Below are positions 1-12,200 of a stretch of DNA of 64,000 nucleotides, one piece after another (positions within the stretch are counted from its first letter, which is position 1; each line of letters starts with the position of its first letter). A program made the position numbers and the translations under genes. The notes under the pieces were generated by a model, which did no database searches, was not told where the DNA came from, and saw only the letters and a list, made by a program, of their open reading frames with translations. Source of the DNA: Leptobrachium leishanense (lineage: Eukaryota > Chordata > Amphibia > Anura > Megophryidae); the NCBI GenBank assembly GCA_009667805.1, contig CM019069.1, positions 91,795,204 to 91,859,203 on the forward strand, given 5' to 3'.

Positions 1-564
1 CACCTACTGAAGAGAATAGATGAATGTACGATACAATACAAATTAAATCCTATTTCAGCCCTAACCCAAGACTTGTATGATTAAGACCTTAGGGTCTAAA
101 TGTCACACCACTTCTGTTTGATGGGGCTTGCTGTTCCCGAATAAAACACTTTATTTTCACTTCAGATCCTGCTTTTTCATCTTTATTGCTACCCATCTGG
201 ACTGGCGGCGTCCTACCATAGCAGTGACCTCGTGGATATCGTGGATTTAAGGTGGGGCTCCTCCTTGTGTGTGCCGCGGTGTTTTCTATTTGCATTACTA
301 ACCAAAGACTTGTCCAAACTTAAAATGACACTTATTGAACTAGACAAAAAAATTATGAATGGGCAGCTCAAAGTTAAATAACATCCTTCTAGCAATAAGC
401 TGAGCCAAATGTTTTCAAATTCAAGTATATAACGCTGACAAAAAAATGAACATTAACAGCTTGATAGAATAAACAGGCACTCGATATTATCAACCACAAT
501 AAATAGCTGGCGACTTTGCCCAGTATTATTCCCAACTATGTAACTAGACGTAAGATCCTGACAT
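1..564. other. AT-rich stretch without a recognised gene
   Basis: No gene is supported here. Short frames exist on the minus strand at about 89-395, but they match no family I recognise and have no conserved motif. The segment directly precedes a LINE reverse-transcriptase fragment and may belong to the same decayed element; that is inference. Confidence 0.5.
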
Positions 565-1150
565 GTGACATCTACCAACCAACTTTACAGGACATTGTAC
601 CATATCTCCCTAGACTTCACCTCCTTAACCTTAAGGGAAGCTCAGCATGATTCCTTAAGAAGTCCCATTTCATTGGAAGAACTTATCCAAGCTCGCTGCC
701 GATGGACAAGGCCACGGGAACAGATGGCTTCTCAGCCAGGTAGTATAGGTTGTTTGAAAATACTCCCCCCCCCCCATATGTTATCACTATTTAAATCTAT
801 AGTCACATCTGGCCAGGCATCAAGAGAATGGCTCACAGCTGCAATATTTATACTCCCTAAATCTGATCCACATGCTCCCCTATACAGGATATATAGGCCA
901 ATCTAATTTTTAAACATTAACACCAAATTTTATGCCATAATGCTAGCGAGCCGTTTAGCAAAAATTCTTCTTATAGTGGACCACCAAGTGGACTTTATTG
1001 TGAACAGGCAATGCACGGACAACACCATTCAAGTTCTTAACGTAATTGACATTGTTTCTCATACTGCCCAGTCCAACCTCCTACTTTCTTTTTCTGCTGA
1101 AAAGGCATTCGATCACCTCAACTGGCACTTCCTTCCTCACAGTCCCGGAC
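565..1150 (+). pseudogene. LINE (L1/Tx1-type) reverse-transcriptase fragment
   Basis: One plus-strand frame runs through this stretch with a single in-frame TAA at 904-906. Its translation follows the N-terminal half of an L1/Tx1-type reverse transcriptase. A 'PISLEELIQA' segment is followed by 'AAIFILPKSDPHAPLYRIYRPI', then after the stop 'FLNINTKFYAIMLASRLAKIL', then a 'DNTIQVLNVID' segment, then 'SAEKAFDHLNWHFL', which is the motif A region (usually DAEKAFD). The serine expected after 'YRPI' is replaced by the stop. The domain ends abruptly after motif A near 1143, so motifs B and C (the catalytic DD) are missing and the fragment is dead. No endonuclease domain is visible upstream. The family assignment to the L1 superfamily is firm; the exact clade is not. 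Confidence 0.8.
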
Positions 1151-1640
1151 TGGGACAAAAAATAGGTCTGGGCATTTTAAAGTGAGCAGCCCAATTTAAT
1201 CTACCACTATACAAAAACACAAACACACATATATATTTATACACACCGTGATATACAGTACTCCCGCTACACTCATACCACTGTACATACCTCTACACAC
1301 CTCTATAATATACCTATATGTGCAGCTACACACCCCTAGTATATATCTATACAAGCGCTTACACGTCCCTTTTTCACTTACAAACCCATTTTAATCTCTC
1401 ATTTTATGTCTGCCTAATTTATAATTTACAAATTTTTTTCATTTTTTATTATTTCCTAATCCCACAATTTTATTATTTCCCGATCCCCCATTTTTTAAAT
1501 TAAAACAAAATTTTAATAACATTTATTTATAAAGCTTCAACATATTGCAGTACTGTACATTAAGTGGAATAAAACAAACAAAAGATCTATAGATAGGCAC
1601 ATGGAGAGAGATATGAAACGAGGACCCATAAAAGAACACT
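1143..1640. other. Junction repeat and TA/CA-rich low-complexity DNA
   Basis: The LINE fragment is cut off by a segment starting 'agtcccggactgggac', a short partly palindromic motif. It is followed by low-complexity CA/TA-rich DNA (about 1200-1385) and T-rich DNA (about 1420-1500). No gene is seen. The segment resembles the start of a non-autonomous repeat, but no second end was found. Confidence 0.4.
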
Positions 1641-3130
1641 CTACACATCTTCAAAAATATAAGCTGGTCAGGAAGGATGTGAGGAGTGCCCCCTTCCTCT
1701 CTCCCCTCCCAATCCCCTGTTTTGAGTAAAAAGCTTGGAGAAGTGGAAGAGTTTCCTCCACCCGATCCAGCGTCACCAGCAGCTGGGAAATTTGAATTTT
1801 TTGGTTGCCGATTGCTAATTGGATACTAGTGACATCACACACAGAGAGCCAGCCAACATACACACAGAGAGCCAGCCAACGAGCCAGCCAATATCTGAGA
1901 GACCGATTGTATTAGTAACCCCTGTTCCGATCTGCTACTTCTTGTCGCCGGGAGCAGAATGAGACTGGGGACAAATAGTTAGAGATCACCCTTTGCACAT
2001 GCAAAGGAAAAATGCACACTTTGCCTGCAGTGTGCAGTCTGCTGTGAAAACACACACTGTATACTGCATGCCACCCACATTTATTAATTGCCCTCACCCA
2101 CCATGCATGGAGAGGGATATGTCTATTATACCACCACTAGGTGTCAAGGTTGGGGAGTTTATGGGAACTGCAGCTCTGACATTTTTATTAATAACCTGCT
2201 GCATAGAGGTGGGGTCTGAGTGGTGGAGCCTGGGTTTTTTTTTTCACCTCCCATTGAGTTTACCTCACACCCGATGCCCACGGAAACCAGGGACCGTGAA
2301 TAACTGCTTGGTTGCTAATATTTAAGTCCAGTTACACAGGTTTAGCCGATTTGCCTCTATCCACGCCATGTCGGGCAATGCAGGGGCAAGGGGTGTTATG
2401 ATCGTCATTCTGACGTCCATGTTTTTTTTTAATTTATTTACTTTTTACAAAGGCTGCTGCCTAGCAACGGCTGGCGAGCTGTCACTTAATGACACACGAA
2501 GGAATGAATGAAAATAATAATAATTGTTGGACAAAAATGCGTCCAAGAAACAATTAGTTCTACATCTAGATCGTCAATGTGGTAATTCATACAACCATTT
2601 GTTTATTTGTAATTCAGACAAAACAATAAATTGAACATTCCGATCAATCAGGATTCATCCAAAAACAAATGCAAAAATTGACTCCATAATAGGAAGTAGT
2701 ATTATTCTTTTGATTCCAAAGGCCTTAACGTAAGAAGGTTTTTTTGCGTATTACCAAATAATAAAATTAATTTATTGCGGGGAAAAAAAAAGCTAAACTC
2801 CTTCAAACAATTATTATAAAAATTATATGACAGCTTTTGAAATGTGTCCATCTAAAGAGTAAATGCAGTTCATGGATATGGTTTCATTCTTAATAAATGT
2901 GCTTAATTATTTAGATTTTATGGTAAATCAAGCTATTGTCTTTAGGTGTTTTTATATATATATTAATATCCACTTAGACAATAATTACAATGGATATTAA
3001 GACATATCATTATGTGCTGAATAAAGCAACATCATTTTATTCCAAATGGCATGTTGCAAAAAGCTTATCATTTCAGCATTACATTTTGCATATTGTTACA
3101 TACACAACAGTAATCCGCTTAGCACTGGAT
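1641..3130. other. Intergenic stretch, no gene recognised
   Basis: A frame at 1993-2325 could encode 110 residues but shows no domain, codon pattern or homology I can name, and it is not called. From 2400 on the DNA is AT-rich and featureless. Apart from the small tandem repeat at 1837-1890, nothing is supported. Confidence 0.5.
1837..1890. repeat. Short tandem repeat, about 21-bp unit
   Basis: The motif 'cacacagagagccagccaac' occurs twice in direct tandem, followed by a third partial copy 'gagccagccaa'. The copies are near identical, which suggests recent slippage. Confidence 0.8.
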
Positions 3131-3442
3131 TAAGTCCAGCCGCATGAAGCCTTGGCTGCGGAGGACGCACTGAGCGCTTCCTCCCATTGCAGCCAGCCAG
3201 GGGCGTACCTAGAACATTTGGCACCCGGGGCGGATCCTATATTTGGCACCCCCCAATTTTAAAGTGTAAAAAAAACACTGGGCTGGGCTGACATCCAAGA
3301 TGCCCACATTGGAGGGCACAGCGATCAGCTGTATTTTACCAGGAAGGATACATTGAGATTTCCCTAATTTTCAAGTATGTCCTGGGTAGGCAAGGCCTAG
3401 GCTGGCACTTACCAGGGGGCAGCAAAAAACCTCACCACTAAA
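3131..3442. other. Pieces of interspersed repeats
   Basis: Two repeat-like pieces are visible. One starts 'ggggcgtacctag' near 3200. The other, at about 3336-3390, contains 'ccaggaaggatacattgag' and 'aagtatgtcctggg', and recurs at 16372-16412 next to a SINE-like sequence. No gene. Confidence 0.45.
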
Positions 3443-3918
3443 GGGGTTACTCACAGAGCACCGAAATGACGCCAACATTTTGGTGTTCTGTTGTTCCCTG
3501 CACTTCAGGGAATAAAATTTAAACACCCTGCAGTGAATTCACCATTCACCGCAGTGTCCCCAAAATGCAGGGAGTCGGCCGCTGAATGCCGCCACCGCAA
3601 ACCTGTGGTCTGATGTTTTAAAAAACAACTAGTGAACGAAAATGTGTGGAATTTACATATAAGATCCTATGATTCATAATAAAAGGTTCTGTTACAGAAA
3701 AAAGAAAAACTGCTATTAAAAAAAAGGGGAATTTTTTTTGCTGAAAAACAAATCTGAAAAATGACTAAAAGGTACTAAAAAAAAATCAATAAATAAAGAC
3801 TTTTTACTGCACATTAAAATAATAAATGGTTTATTAGATATTGCATAAAAACGGGAATATTTTTAACATTGAAACCTAAGGGGTTCACCTGAATAAACCT
3901 GCTGATTGAAACCACCGA
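3443..3918 (+). mobile_element. Non-autonomous element of the 'gttattcagagagcaccg' family, truncated
   Basis: The left end 'gggttactcacagagcaccg' and the internal landmarks (a 'tgcacttcaggga' stretch, 'ctgcagtgaattcacc', 'ggtttattagatattg', 'cctgaataaacctgc') match in the same order a more complete element at 39208-39946. The right end is missing: similarity stops near 3918, where sequence of a TTAA-type element begins. It encodes no protein. Confidence 0.7.
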
Positions 3919-4835
3919 ACATTTCCTTTGGACCTCTTTCCCTCCCAATCGGTCGGGGGCAGCGGCTAAAGGCTGTCACCGTTTGGAAGGGCACATCCTG
4001 CCCTTCGAAACGGTGGCTGGCTTTAACCCCTTGGGGGCCGGATCACGATTCCGTGCTGAAAACGCCGGATCGTGATCCTCTCCCGGAGCTGCCCGACATC
4101 TTGGATGTTGGCCAAACTTCTGGGAACTCCCCCCGATGACTGGCGTCATCGCGTCAGTTTTGGAGTTAACCTCTAGCTGCCACCAATGGTGGAGATAGGG
4201 GGTTACAATGAACCCTCTATCTCCCGATATGTGGCAGCTAGGGGTTAATGTTTGATATTGTTGGATCGGCCAGAGCAAAACATTACCACGGTAAAAGATT
4301 TTTTTTTTTTAAAAATAAAACATAAAAATGAAAATAAAAAATATAAAAAAAAAAAACAGTTTTTTGCTTGTTTTGGTTTTGTTAATGAAGCCATATTGTT
4401 TCCATTTAATTTATAATGTGAGCAATGATGCTGCACTAACAATTTTTGTATGGGGTGCATTTGTTAAAAATAGCTTAATTTCCCCCCACAAAAATGTAAC
4501 GAGTCCCCATTTCAAATTTGTTTAACAAGCGCAACTCATAAAAAATATAACTGCAAACACTCGCATATTAAAATGTGAAAAAAACACTTCACACGTTGTA
4601 AATTATTGAGAATTAAAATTGTATTGCATTTTTTGTTATAATATTCAGATAGGTCATGATGTATACATATAATAATGATATATTATGAATTTGCCAAGTC
4701 TGCCGGAAAGAACGATATATAATATGTCTGGGTCATATAATAAAATACAGCTTGAAAACGCATTTAAACATGATGAGCGAAGCCGGTAAAAATGAGCTCA
4801 GCACACAGGTGTGAAATGGCTCAGCAGCGAAAGGG
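3919..4835 (+). mobile_element. TTAA-flanked hairpin-rich element, 5' truncated
   Basis: Over its length this matches the right three quarters of the complete element at 57110-58336. Shared landmarks are the 'ggaagggcacatcctgcccttc' hairpin, the 'tggagatagggggtt...aaccctctatctcccga' hairpin, an AT-rich tract, and the right terminus 'tcagcagcgaaaggg' followed by TTAA at 4836-4839. The left part is lost at the junction with the preceding element. No transposase is encoded. TTAA target sites are typical of piggyBac and Kolobok superfamilies; terminal CCC favours piggyBac, but this is not decisive. Confidence 0.75.
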
Positions 4836-4839
4836 TTAA

Positions 4840-5007
4840 CATTGTTCCTTGCGGGTTCCCCATTTTTATTTTTTTATTTTTTGTGGTATTGCCTTATTTC
4901 TAGACATTTATGTCTCTCCTCAGCGAGTTTGAGGTCTTGCACTGTATATTTGTATGGTCCTTATTTACTCCATATCGACATATGATGTCCTGTTCAATGG
5001 TTTGATG
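4840..5007 (+). mobile_element. PLE-like 3' region, segment 1 (split by hAT A)
   Basis: T-rich non-coding DNA that continues, once hAT A is removed, at 11655. Its last eight bases (5000-5007, GTTTGATG) are the target-site duplication of hAT A. Assignment to a PLE rests on the style of segments 2 and 3 and is tentative. Confidence 0.4.
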
Positions 5008-5489
5008 TAGGGATGAGCCCTACTCCCCGAGTTCGGTTTGAGCCCGAACCCGAACTTCCCATTTGTTCCAAAAATTCGTTTTTTTAGAGTGCCCTCCAAG
5101 AGGGCATATACTGTATGCTACATATTTGCCATAAAAGGTGTATGGGGGTCCGGGTAGTGCCCTGGGGGACAGGAAACAAGGACAAAAAAGTAAAAAAAAA
5201 AAACGTTTTTAAAGGGACAGTGAGTTTTCCATGAAATAAGGGTTAAAAATAAAAACCAAAAATTCCTTCAAATATCGTGCCTAGGAGGTCCCCATAACCT
5301 GCCCGTGAAGTGGCGGATTTCTAGGATGTATAGAAACACTTAAAAAAAAAAAATGACGTTTCATATGACGGTAAATGCTTTTCCTTTAATCTATCCATAA
5401 ACAACTGCTTGGGGCGGCAGCCTGTATGAAAAGACATTTTCGGACGCGCAGAAAAAGTTTAGTGATTTTTTTGGCTAAATTATTGTGAA

Positions 5490-7560
5490 ACTTATGCAGG
5501 CTTTGGATGAAAGTAACAATAGGTGCTTTAAAGTGTAACAATAGGGGCTTTTAGCGTCGGCAACAGTGCCGTCACACCGTAACCCCTCTGAGGATATGAA
5601 TCTGATACAGGCGTTAGTGGCAGTGCACCCAGATATTGTGCCTTTAGTGCCAGGCATGCAAGTACTATCATACAGTAACCCCTCTGTGGTATTGTGGAAG
5701 AATGCAGGGGTGGATCATGCGGTCCTGTATTAAAAAGATATGAATCTGGGAATGGGCGTCAGTGCACCCAGATATTGTGCCTTTAATGCCAGGCCAGCAA
5801 GTATCATTATACAGTAACCCCTCTGTGTTATTGTGGAAGAGTGCAGGGGTGGATCTTGCGTTCCTATATTAAAAAGATATGCATCTGGTTAAGGCGTCAG
5901 TGCACCCAGATATTCTGCCTTTGGTGCAAGACTGCCAGGGCAGCAAGTATCATCATACATTAACCCCTCTGTGGTATGGTGGAAGAATGCAGGGGTGGAC
6001 CTTGCGGTCCTATATTGAAAAGTTTTTGATCTGGTAATGGGCGTCAGTGCACCCAGATATTGTGCCTTTAATGCCAGGTCAGCAGGTATCATCATACAGT
6101 AAGGCTGGGGTCAGACGAACGCAGTGTTAACGTCTGTGTTGCCCGCACATAAGTACGTCCGTGATAGCATACAATTGTGTTAAATGGAGCCCCACACATG
6201 AAGTACGTCCGCACAGAAGTGCGGGGGCTGATGGATGCTGCAAACGGACGCAGGTTAGGCAAGAACGTAATACTGCTAGAACGGACGTGCAGAGTGCGCC
6301 ACGTCCACTAAGTCCGCATAGCTTTGTGTGTGAGTGATGCAACAAGGTCAGACGGACTGCATTTATACATTCAGCATTTTTGACGGACAGAATGTTCTTT
6401 CATTGTAATTTATTTTCCCTGCTACATCAGTCAAAAAATACGTCAGTGAAAAAAACGGACTGTGTGGCCACTACCTTGTCGTCAGTCAGTAAGTACGTCC
6501 GTACTGCACGGACGCACAGTCCGTAGAAAATGCGCTCATCTGATCCTAGCCTAACCCCTCTGTGGTATTGTGGAAGAGTGCAGTGGTGGACCATGTGGTC
6601 CTATATTGAAAGGTTTTTGATCTGGTAATGGGCGTCAGTGCACCCAGATATTATGCCTTTAATGCCAGGCCAGCAAGTATCATCATACAGTAACCCCTCT
6701 GTGGTATTGAGGAAGAATGCAGGGGTGGACTTTGCGGTCCTATATTAAAAAGTTTTTGATCTGGTAATGGGCATCAGTGCACCCAGATATTGTGCCTTTA
6801 ATGCCAGGCCAGCAAGTATCATCATACAGTAACCCCTCTGTAGTATTGTGGAAGAATGCAGGGGTGGACCATGTGGTCCTATATTGAAAAGTTTTTGATC
6901 TGGTAATGGGCGTCAGTGCACCCAGATATTGTGCCTTTAATGCCAGGCCAGCAGGTATCATCATACAGTAACCCCTCTGTGTTATTGTGGAAGAGTGCAG
7001 GGGTGAACCTTGCGGTCCTATATTAAAAAGATATGCATCTGGTTAAGGCGTCAGTGCACCCAGATATTCTGCCTTTGGTGCAAGACTGCCAGGGCAGCAA
7101 GTATCATCATACATTAACCCCTCTGTGGTATGGTGGAAGAATGCAGGGGTGGACCTTGCGGTCCTATATTGAAAAGTTTTTGATCTGGTAATGGGCGTCA
7201 GTGCACCCAGATATTGTGCCTTTAATGCCAGGCCAGCAAGTATCATCATACAGTAACCCCTCTGTGGTATTGAGGAAGAATGCAGGGGTGGACTTTGCGG
7301 TCCCTATATTGCAAAGTTTTTGATCTGGTAATGGGCGTCAGTGCACCCAGATATTGTGCCTTTAATGCCAGGCCAGCAAGTATCATCATACAGTAACCCC
7401 TCTGTGGTATTGTGGAAGAGTGCAGGGTTGGACCCTGCGGTTCAAAAAAATAAAATGATATAAATCTGGCACAGGCATCAGTGCAGTCAAATATTGTGCC
7501 TTTCATGGCAGCAAGTGCCTTCACACCGTAACCCTTTTGTGGTATTGTTCAGTGCTGGAG
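5490..7560 (-). repeat. hAT A 3' subterminal array, about 12 units of about 140 bp
   Basis: Successive units share 'gcgtcagtgcacccagatat', 'gtgcctttaatgccaggc', 'tacagtaacccctctgtgg' and 'gaagaatgcaggggtgga'. Using 'cccctctg' as an anchor, copies lie near 5580, 5675, 5815, 5961, 6555, 6692, 6831, 6970, 7117, 7255, 7398 and 7530, so the usual spacing is 132-147 bp. Frames through the array are artefacts of the repeat. The array lies between the transposase stop codon and the element terminus. Confidence 0.92.
6103..6551. mobile_element. PIF/Harbinger-like MITE inside the hAT A array
   Basis: It interrupts the conserved unit sequence 'catacagtaacccctctg' exactly after TAA, and TAA is repeated at 6552-6554. 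The ends are imperfect inverted repeats: 'GGCTGGGGTCAGACGAACGC' on the left against 'GGCTAGGATCAGATGAGCGC' on the complement of the right. A 3-bp TAA target site fits PIF/Harbinger elements (TWA). The interior carries the motif 'aagtacgtccg' in several places and no reading frame of note. Uninterrupted neighbouring units show the empty site, so the boundaries are certain even though the superfamily is inferred. Confidence 0.82.
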
Positions 7561-7592
7561 GTTTTGTGAATGCAGAAGAGGATATCCCCGAT

Positions 7593-10500
7593 CTATTTCA
7601 TTACTTCAGCATCAGGGGATTGATAGCTGCTGATCCAGGACTGATTCATTTTTATAAATGTCAGCCGGTCTACAGAGTCGGTGGACAGACGCACTCTTTT
7701 GTCTGTGACAAAACCTCCAGCGGCACTGAACGTCCTTTCGGAAAGCACGCTAGATGAAGGTTAACCTAGTAGCTGCATAGCATATTGGCTAAATTCTGGC
7801 CAGTGATCCAATCTCAACACCCAGTAAGCCAGTGGATCTTCTGCTGGAAAGGTATCCAGGTCTGCCCTTGCCCCTAGGTAGTCCTGCACCATATGGTGAA
7901 GATGCTGGCAATGGGTGCCTACATTTGACGTCCTTGGGCGTCGTGGACTAAAAAAATTTAAAAAAGCATCAGTCAATCGGCCCTGGCCTTCACCGCTATT
8001 CCTCTGATCACCCGCAGCCTCAGAAGCACGTGTGTCAGCACTTGGTAATCTACCAGTGCCTGGAAAGGTGTTACACAAGTGTCGCTTTAGAGCGTCCTCA
8101 AGTTTTTTCATCCTGTGCTCCCTCTGTGCGGGCTGGATGAGCTCTGAAACTTTCCCCTTGTATCGTGGATCAAGAAGGGTTGCCAACCAGTAATGATCCC
8201 TCTCCTTGATAGCACGAATCCTGGGGTCCTTTATCAGGCTTTGCATCATTAGGGAGCCCATGCAGCGTAGGTTGGAGGTGGCATTAGCTTCCGAGTCTTC
8301 CTGGTCAATAAAGGTTGACCGTATCGTGCACTTCCTCCTCCCAGCCACGCACAAGCCCTTCGGTTTCTGGGCACATAAAACCCTCCCTTGAGGAATCCCC
8401 ACCTTCAATGCCCCCACTACTTAAATAGTCCTCCTCCTCCTCATCCTCCTCCTGTCTGATCTGAGTAGGACCCGCTGGAATGCTGTCTGCGGAAAGACTG
8501 GGGCCTTGAGAGCTAGGGAAGGCCTCCTCTTCCTCCCGCTGCTCTGCCTCTAGAGCCACATCTATAATTCCCCGCAGAGTGTGCTCCAGCAGGAACACTA
8601 AAGGAATTGTGTCACTGATGCATGCACTGTCCCTGCTCACCATCCTCGTTGCCTCCTCAAATGGTACAGTACAGTGCATGCATGCTTGATCATCAGCCAC
8701 TGCGGTGGGGGGGAAAAACCAAGTTGACCTGAACCTGTCCTTGTGCCATACTCACACAGGGACTCGTTGATGGCCCTCTGCTGCTTGTGCAGACGCTGCA
8801 GCATTGCTAATGTCGAGTTCCACCTTTTTGGCATGTCACAGATCAGACGGTTTGTGGGAAGGTGGAATTGTCTTTGAATTTCTGCCAGGTGAACGCTTGC
8901 TGGGAATGACCGTCTGAAGTGGCTGCAGACTTTTCTGGCCTGGATGAGAAGCTCTGGCAGCCCTGGGTACTTGGATAGGAAACGCTGTACCACCAGATTT
9001 AGGACTTGTGCTAGGCATGGTACATGCGTCAATTTACCCTTGCGTAGGGCGGAGAGAAGGTTGCTGCCATTATCGTAGACGATCATTCCCAGCTCAAGCT
9101 GACGTGGTGTTAACCATCTCTGCACCTGCCCCTGCAGAGCTGACAAAATTTCTGACCCGGTGTAGCTCCTGTCCCCTAAACAAACCAGCTCAAGCACAGT
9201 ATGGCATCTTTTTGCTTGAGCCATTGCGCAGACCCAGTCAGGCATCGGTTTAACTGCCACTTCGCCAGAGACAGAGAAGGAGGAGGAGGAGGAGGAAGAG
9301 GTGGTGGTGGTGGAGCAGACAGACCTCATACAAGCAGCTTTCTGGAGGCGTGGTGGATGAACAAGCTCCAGCACAGAGCCCCGTCTTGGATCCCTCCAAG
9401 CTGCGATCAGAGTTACCCAGTGTGCCGTGAAGGAAATGTAACGACCCTGTCCATGCTTGCTGCTGTCTAAAGTCACATGCACCTTGCTGCTGACTGCCTT
9501 TCCCAATGACTGGATAACATTGTCTTCCACGTGCTGGTATAGTGCTGGAATGGCCGTGCGTGAAAAGTAATGGCGTTTTGGAACCTGCCACTGTAGTACA
9601 GCACATTCAGCAAATTCAAGGAAGGGAACAGAGTCCACCAGCTGGAAAGGCAGCAGCTGCAATGCGAGTAATTTTGCTAAGCTGGCATTTAGACGCTGTG
9701 CTTGGGGATGGTAGGGACTATATTTTTTCTTTCGCTGCAGCAGCTGCGGCAACGTAATCTGACTGCGTAAATCTTCAGCTACTGGGATGATGTCACATTG
9801 TGAGGAAGGACCTGCTGGTACATCCATTACTGTAACATCATCCCTGTCGGTGGAGGTTGTAGGCAATGAAATGGCAGGACATACAGTGTGGGTAGAGACA
9901 GATGAGGAGGAGGAGGACATACGCAAAGTTTTGCGCCAACGAGATGTGTGGCACTTGTTCATATGTCGCCTCAAGCACGTGGTACCCAAGTGTCCGGTGT
10001 TTATCCCACGCTTCAGCCTCATCTGACATAGATTACAAATAGCAACGGTGGGGTCTGCTGCACATTTCTTAAAGAACTCCCAGACAGCAGAGTTCCTGCA
10101 TGTGTTCTTTGAGACAACAGCGCTCTGCACCGGAGCAGCTCTGACATGTGATGCCTTGGACTGGCTAGTGCTACGGTTGGTCACAGAGGATGTTGTGCCT
10201 CGTGTTTGCTGTGCCTCCTCCTCCTCCCCCTCCTCCTCACTTGATTCCTCAGTTCGATCTGGCACCCAGGTGGAGTCAGTGACCTCATCATCAATGTCAT
10301 CTTCACCCCCTATCTCCTCGTCACTGCAGCCAAATTGGCAGTATGCTGCAGCTGCTGGGGCAACATGAGTGCCAGTTATTTGTGTGTCATCACTGGCACC
10401 CCCTTCCTCTAGGTTGATTATACTCCCTTGCTCAACCTCAGAGATTGAATCAGAGCACTGTACTTGCTGCGCATCCTCAAGCAGCATGTCACTTTCATTG

Positions 10501-10856
10501 TAGTCAAACAATTCAGCTGACTCCACCATGTGTGATAGCGAGGCTACGACAGGAGTAGCTGTGGACATGGAGGCTGCATTAGATGCTTTGGCAGCTGAGG
10601 TGGACTGTAAAGCACTACAAGCCTGGCTGGCAGAGGACTCGGAGGATGAGGATGGCCTGGTTAGTCAATCCACCAAGTCCTCTGTATGTTGCTGCTGCTT
10701 AAGACGGCCAGCACAAGTTAGAAAGGACAAGCGTGCCCCTGCAGAGGATGCACCACGTCCACCACGACCAGAGACACAGCCTCCCGACACAAAGGCTGCT
10801 TGCCCTCTTATCTGTGTCTGGGAGCGTCTGCCTGTCCTTTTTGTTCTTTCAGACAT
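7593..10856 (-). pseudogene. hAT transposase with N-terminal BED zinc finger, copy A (broken)
   Basis: The start is the ATG at 10856 (MSERTKRTGRR), shared with copies B and C. Domains in order are: a Ser/Thr- and acidic-rich N-terminal region of about 240 residues, a BED-type zinc finger with 'CNLC' and 'LRRHMNKCH', an RNase H-like core with 'YDNGSNLLSAL' (a catalytic Asp) and the 'RWNSTLAML' motif, an acidic stretch, and a hAT C-terminal dimerisation domain ('DPLAYWVLRLDHWPEF' to 'LSERTFSAAGG'). Defects include TGG to TGA at 10665-10667, a frameshift near 8650-8690 after 'KHACTVL', a one-base gain near 8310-8320, and a stop in place of Cys at 7758-7760. The longest intact stretch is 643 codons (8637-10568). 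Family function is cut-and-paste transposition in the nucleus; this copy should not make active enzyme. Confidence 0.92.
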
Positions 10857-10934
10857 GGTGAGTGATTTATAGATTAATATATACAGAACTCTGATTCAAC
10901 TCTGGTATAAAGTTTTAAAGAACTCTGGTATAAC

Positions 10935-11235
10935 TCAGTGAGACACACTGATAGCTGGCAGCCAGTGACGAGACACAGATCACCTCAATTCACAAATGTT
11001 TTCAAGAAATTATTGAGCCCCAAAATACAGCGTGGTACTGGTTGTGTGACAAGACACAGATCACCTTAATTCGCAAATGTTTTAAAGAAATTAGTGAGCC
11101 CCAAAAAGATTTGCTGGCACAGTCACAAGACCCAGAAGATCACCTCAATTCACAAATGTTTTAAAGAAAGTTGTAAACCCCAAAAAAACTTGCTGGCACA
11201 GTGACAAGACACACATCACCTAAATTCCCTTATAT
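10935..11235 (-). repeat. hAT A 5' subterminal array, about 4 units of about 75-80 bp
   Basis: Units share 'gacaagacacagatcacct', 'aattcacaaatgttt' and 'ccccaaaa'. Copies start near 10970, 11045, 11125 and 11205. The same unit is present about 10 times in copy C and about 8 times, followed by a diverged unit type, in copy B. It lies between the terminal repeat and the transposase start. Confidence 0.88.
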
Positions 11236-11654
11236 TTGGTAGAAATGAGACCCCCCCAGACCCCCCGTAGCGTGGCAGACCGGCAGTAACAAGACACAAC
11301 TATCTCCTTTGAAATCTCCTCTGAAATGCGTGCAGAAGCGCTGCGTGGAAACGTCATATAGTGTGCTGCGGGACTTAGCTCTGTGAGCCCATGATTGGCC
11401 AAAATTTGCCCAATCAGGACTCTGAGCGGTGATTGGCATAGTGTTGAACCAGTCTTGCACCAGACCTGTGGTCAGGTGCAAGGCTGTAGCCAATTACGAG
11501 CTTCAGGCCAGTGGGAAAATGCATTGTGGTCCATTGTGGTCGAACATGCGGCGAACATCCGGAAATGTTCGGTGTTCGCGATCCACTCGAACAGGCTAAG
11601 TTCGGGTCGAACCCCGAATCGTCCGAACCCGAACAGCTCATCCCTAGTTTGATG

Positions 11655-12192
11655 TGACTCGTGTATTCTGTACCTTTTTTTTGGTTATGTTATTATTTTT
11701 AAATTTTTTAATTTTTTATTCCTTTGCTCTGGGTTCCGATCAATGAGTTTTGTGTGGATCTGTCTGCCCTTTAGGGAGGTCGTGGTCTGTATAATAATTT
11801 TTTATGCCCTCATTTATTAAATTAAGGACATAAGTCCTCTAAAATTTATCATATATGCTGGGGTGTGTGCAATAACTTTATTTCTTTTAAAATTTATTAT
11901 GTATGGTGTGGTGTGTGCGATAACTTTTATTGCCTCTATTTATGAAATCATGGACATATTTTGTTTTTAAAATCTATTATGTATGTTGTGCTTTACTAAT
12001 TAAGTATTGTTTGGAGAAAATCCACCCATGCATATTCATTTGAGTACTTTTTGAGAGTCATGTATGGGAGGATGTCACAGATGCGCCGTTGGCCACGTAC
12101 TCCGATGGTTTAGGTGTAATGCCGGCCGATGCTTTCCAGGATGGTACGGGAAATGGTTACTCCGTTTCCACCACATGTCAAGAAGATTGACG
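11655..12192 (+). mobile_element. PLE-like 3' region, segment 2 (between hAT A and hAT D)
   Basis: Non-coding, T-rich. It contains two or three imperfect copies of a roughly 65-bp unit ('aaaatttattatgtatg', 'gtgtgtgcgataactttt') at about 11810-12000. It ends at the duplication GCAATGAC of hAT D. Removal of the two hAT elements joins it to segments 1 and 3. No reading frame is credible. Confidence 0.4.
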
Positions 12193-12200
12193 CAATGACT

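Larger units (their letters stand above)
5008..11646 (-). mobile_element. hAT transposon copy A, full length, minus strand
   Basis: The element is bounded by terminal inverted repeats beginning TAGGGATGAGC and flanked by a perfect 8-bp duplication GTTTGATG at 5000-5007 and 11647-11654. An 8-bp duplication, a BED zinc finger transposase and a C-terminal dimerisation domain define a hAT element. Read on the minus strand the order is: right terminus, a short tandem array, the transposase pseudogene (10856 to 7593), a long array of about 140-bp repeats, and the left terminus. A separate 449-bp MITE sits in the long array at 6103-6551. Length without that insert is about 6.2 kb, close to copy C (6121 bp). 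The transposase is broken, so the copy is not autonomous today. Confidence 0.93.

Noticed and set aside
1993..2325. 110-codon plus-strand frame as a host exon
   Set aside because: No domain, splice-site pair or repeated support was found, and the frame has no conserved-looking segment.
5475..7524. Several 60-92-codon minus-strand frames that look like a gene family
   Set aside because: They are repeated translations of the 140-bp hAT array unit.
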